Below the pieces are notes generated by a model. The model did not search any database. It was not told where the DNA came from and saw nothing but the letters and a program-made list of their open reading frames with translations. From J038 sp036734085 (GTDB taxonomy: Bacteria > Chloroflexota > Anaerolineae > Aggregatilineales > Phototrophicaceae), in assembly GCA_036734085.1 (NCBI GenBank), contig DAIMZF010000160.1, positions 1 through 7,145 on the forward strand: a stretch of 7,145 nucleotides of DNA, in the 5' to 3' direction. Below, piece after piece: positions 5,345-7,145 of the stretch (position 1 is the first letter of the stretch; the number at the start of each line of letters is the position of its first letter). The position numbers and the translations under genes are program-made.

Positions 5345-7080
5345 GTAGACAATATCAGGGGTTAGCCGCTTCGCCCGGCATTGCCATCGGCGTGACGTGG
5401 GTCTATCACAAGCAGGATTTACAGATTGAACGCTACACTGTCGATGATTCCGGCTCGCAAATCCTGCGCTTAACCGATGCGCTCGACCAGGCGAAACAGG
5501 AACTTGCCGCACTGGAAAAACGCGCACGCGAGCATGTCGGCGATAAAGAAGCCGCTATCTTCGAGGCACATCAGCTATTTTTGGAAGACATCGACATTAT
5601 CGAAGACATCCAGAACCTGATTAATGACCAACGGCTGAACGCGGAAGCCGCCGTTCATGACATCGCCCAGAACTACATCCGCGAGTTTGAAGACGCGGGG
5701 GATGAATACTTCCGCGCCCGTGCTTCCGATTTGCGCGACGTGACCGACCGTGTGATTCGCTGTCTGCAAGGCCATATCCAGACGGATACACGCTTACCCG
5801 GCCATCCGGTAATTATCATCGCGGAAGACCTGACGCCATCGGACACAATTCAGCTTGATAAGACGTTAATCTGGGGATTGGTCACGGCCAAAGGTGGCCC
5901 GACTTCGCATACCGCTATCCTGGCGCGCAGTCTGGGCATCCCGGCGGTGGTGTGTGTGCCGATTGCCGTCAACGGCGTGGAATCACGCACGCCGATTGTG
6001 GTAGACGCGCTGACCGGGTTAGTCACCATCGACCCGGACGAAACCGAGCAGGAAGAAGCCCGCGCCAAACGTGTGAAATGGCTGGATCAGCAATCGGTAC
6101 ATTTAGCCGAAGCACACAAGCCCGCGACCACGCTGGACGGCGTGCAGGTTGAAGTCAGCGCGAACGTCGGCGGCGTAGAAGATGTGCGCGATGCGTTGCG
6201 CTATGGTGCGGAAGGCGTGGGACTGTTCCGCACGGAGATGCTTTATTTAGACCGAACATCCATGCCCACCGAAGACGAGCAATATCTGGTCTACAAAGCC
6301 TCTATTGATTTGCTGGAAGGCAAGCCGATGGTCGTGCGTACCTTCGACATCGGCGGGGATAAACCCGTCGCGTACATCGGCAATGAAAACGAGCTAAATC
6401 CGTTTTTGGGCTGGCGCGGCATCCGCATGATTGACAAGCACCATGATATGTTCGAGATGCAGTTCCGCGCATTATTACGCGCCAGTGTCGGCGCGGATTT
6501 GCGGATTATGCTCCCGATGGTGTCCAACCTCGATGAAGTTCAGCAGGCACGAGAAATCTTCGACAAAGCCCGCCACGATTTACAAGCGGAAGGCGTGCCC
6601 ATCGCGGAGCGTGTGCAGATTGGAATTATGATTGAAGTGCCATCCGCCGCGCTCATCGCAGACCGCATCGCGCCGCATGTGGATTTCTTCAGCATCGGAA
6701 CCAACGACCTGACACAATATACGCTGGCCGTTGACCGGGTTAACGCCCGTGTGTCGCATCTGGCAGATACCTTCCACCCGGCAGTGCTAACGCTGATTGC
6801 CCATACCATCAAGGCGGCGCATGATCATGGCAAGTGGGTGGGCTTGTGTGGCGAGTTCGCCGGGCGGCCATTGGCAACACCTATCTTGCTCGGCCTGGCG
6901 TTGGATGAATTCAGCATGGCGGCGACGGCCATCCCAACAATCAAGGCGAACATTCGTAGTTTAAAACAAGCCGAGTGCCGCGCTTTTGTGAAAGACATTT
7001 TGAAGATGACAAGTTCTGCGGAAGTGCGTGCTTCCTGCGAACGCTTCATATCGGACTACAGCAGTCTGAGTACCGGGTAA
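5341..7080 (+). CDS. ptsI: PTS Enzyme I (phosphoenolpyruvate--protein phosphotransferase; labelled ptsP in some annotation schemes)
   Basis: Cytosolic first enzyme of the phosphotransferase system: takes phosphate from PEP, releases pyruvate and passes the phosphate to HPr. The 579 residues match classical Enzyme I (about 575 in E. coli), with no added GAF, HPr or EIIA domain, so it is PtsI-like rather than nitrogen-PTS PtsP. The N-terminal helical HPr-binding region is followed by the swivelling phosphohistidine domain with H190 in GGPTSHTAILARS (E. coli H189). The C-terminal PEP barrel keeps R297 (GLFRTEM), R333 (VVRTFDIGGDKP), R359 (LGWRGIR), E432 (IMIEVPSAA), N455/D456 (SIGTNDLTQYTLAVDR) and catalytic C503 (LCGEFAG; E. 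coli C502). All key residues are present. The start overlaps the E2 stop (ATGA), with GGAG at 5326-5329. It is the last gene before a terminator. No HPr or EII gene is in view. PEP synthase and PPDK are excluded by length and the lack of an ATP-grasp domain. Confidence 0.95.
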   Translation: MSRQYQGLAASPGIAIGVTWVYHKQDLQIERYTVDDSGSQILRLTDALDQAKQELAALEKRAREHVGDKEAAIFEAHQLFLEDIDIIEDIQNLINDQRLNAEAAVHDIAQNYIREFEDAGDEYFRARASDLRDVTDRVIRCLQGHIQTDTRLPGHPVIIIAEDLTPSDTIQLDKTLIWGLVTAKGGPTSHTAILARSLGIPAVVCVPIAVNGVESRTPIVVDALTGLVTIDPDETEQEEARAKRVKWLDQQSVHLAEAHKPATTLDGVQVEVSANVGGVEDVRDALRYGAEGVGLFRTEMLYLDRTSMPTEDEQYLVYKASIDLLEGKPMVVRTFDIGGDKPVAYIGNENELNPFLGWRGIRMIDKHHDMFEMQFRALLRASVGADLRIMLPMVSNLDEVQQAREIFDKARHDLQAEGVPIAERVQIGIMIEVPSAALIADRIAPHVDFFSIGTNDLTQYTLAVDRVNARVSHLADTFHPAVLTLIAHTIKAAHDHGKWVGLCGEFAGRPLATPILLGLALDEFSMAATAIPTIKANIRSLKQAECRAFVKDILKMTSSAEVRASCERFISDYSSLSTG

Positions 7081-7091
7081 AATATTTATCA

Positions 7092-7141
7092 GGTTGATTG
7101 CCAACCGGGTTAATAAGCGCGACTGGCAATCAACCATTTTT
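7092..7141 (+). terminator. Rho-independent terminator after Enzyme I
   Basis: GGTTGATTGCCA (7092-7103) pairs perfectly over 12 bp with TGGCAATCAACC (7124-7135), followed by A and five T (7137-7141). It begins 12 bases after the Enzyme I stop. The 20-base loop is larger than usual and the T-run is short, but position, perfect stem and T-tract together support termination of the four-gene operon here. Confidence 0.8.
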
Positions 7142-7145
7142 ATAC

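Noticed and set aside
7104..7123. CGGGTTA shared between the terminator loop and the right arm of the inverted repeat at 1886-1896
   Set aside because: Seven shared bases over two short regions are expected by chance; no longer match extends from it.
1..7145. tRNA, rRNA, CRISPR array, insertion sequence or phage/defence genes
   Set aside because: Coding sequence fills nearly the whole window, the only long spacer is 144 bases, and no repeat-spacer pattern, transposase motif or tRNA-like fold was seen.

Overview
The window carries six genes, all on the + strand, and has almost no non-coding sequence. It reads as an ordinary bacterial chromosome with two gene blocks for central or accessory carbon metabolism. 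Base composition is moderately GC-rich. The acetoin/pyruvate dehydrogenase-type E1 and E2 proteins, an SAF-domain reductase and a classical PTS Enzyme I suggest a Chloroflexota (Anaerolineae-like) bacterium. That taxon is a low-to-moderate confidence impression from protein style, because no phylogenetic marker is present.

Block 1 (1-1794) starts inside a gene cut by the left edge: an NAD(P)-dependent oxidoreductase of the homoserine-dehydrogenase-like family with a C-terminal SAF domain, the family that includes Brucella abortus DRL. Its last 8 bases (ATGCTTAA) overlap the start of a 223-residue protein. I read that protein as a degenerate class II aldolase/adducin-fold protein in which all three zinc histidines have been replaced. 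The two genes are probably translated together.

A 144-base spacer (1795-1938) separates the blocks. It contains a perfect 11-bp inverted repeat with arms about five helical turns apart, two candidate promoters that overlap the arms, and a strong Shine-Dalgarno sequence before the next gene.

Block 2 (1939-7080) is a tight four-gene operon: E1 alpha, E1 beta and E2 of a 2-oxo-acid (pyruvate or acetoin type) dehydrogenase, then PTS Enzyme I. Junctions are -8, +9 and -4 bases. It ends in a hairpin plus T-run terminator at 7092-7141. No E3 (dihydrolipoamide dehydrogenase), HPr or EII gene lies in the window, so these partners must be encoded elsewhere. The E2 has two tandem peripheral-subunit-binding domains instead of the usual single one.

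Functionally, Enzyme I turns PEP into pyruvate while phosphorylating HPr, and a pyruvate dehydrogenase would turn pyruvate into acetyl-CoA. Coupling them in one operon suggests coordinated control of PEP/pyruvate flux. With the SAF reductase and aldolase-like protein upstream, the locus may serve catabolism of a small polyol, sugar or sugar acid. That last step is inference; the substrate cannot be read from this window.
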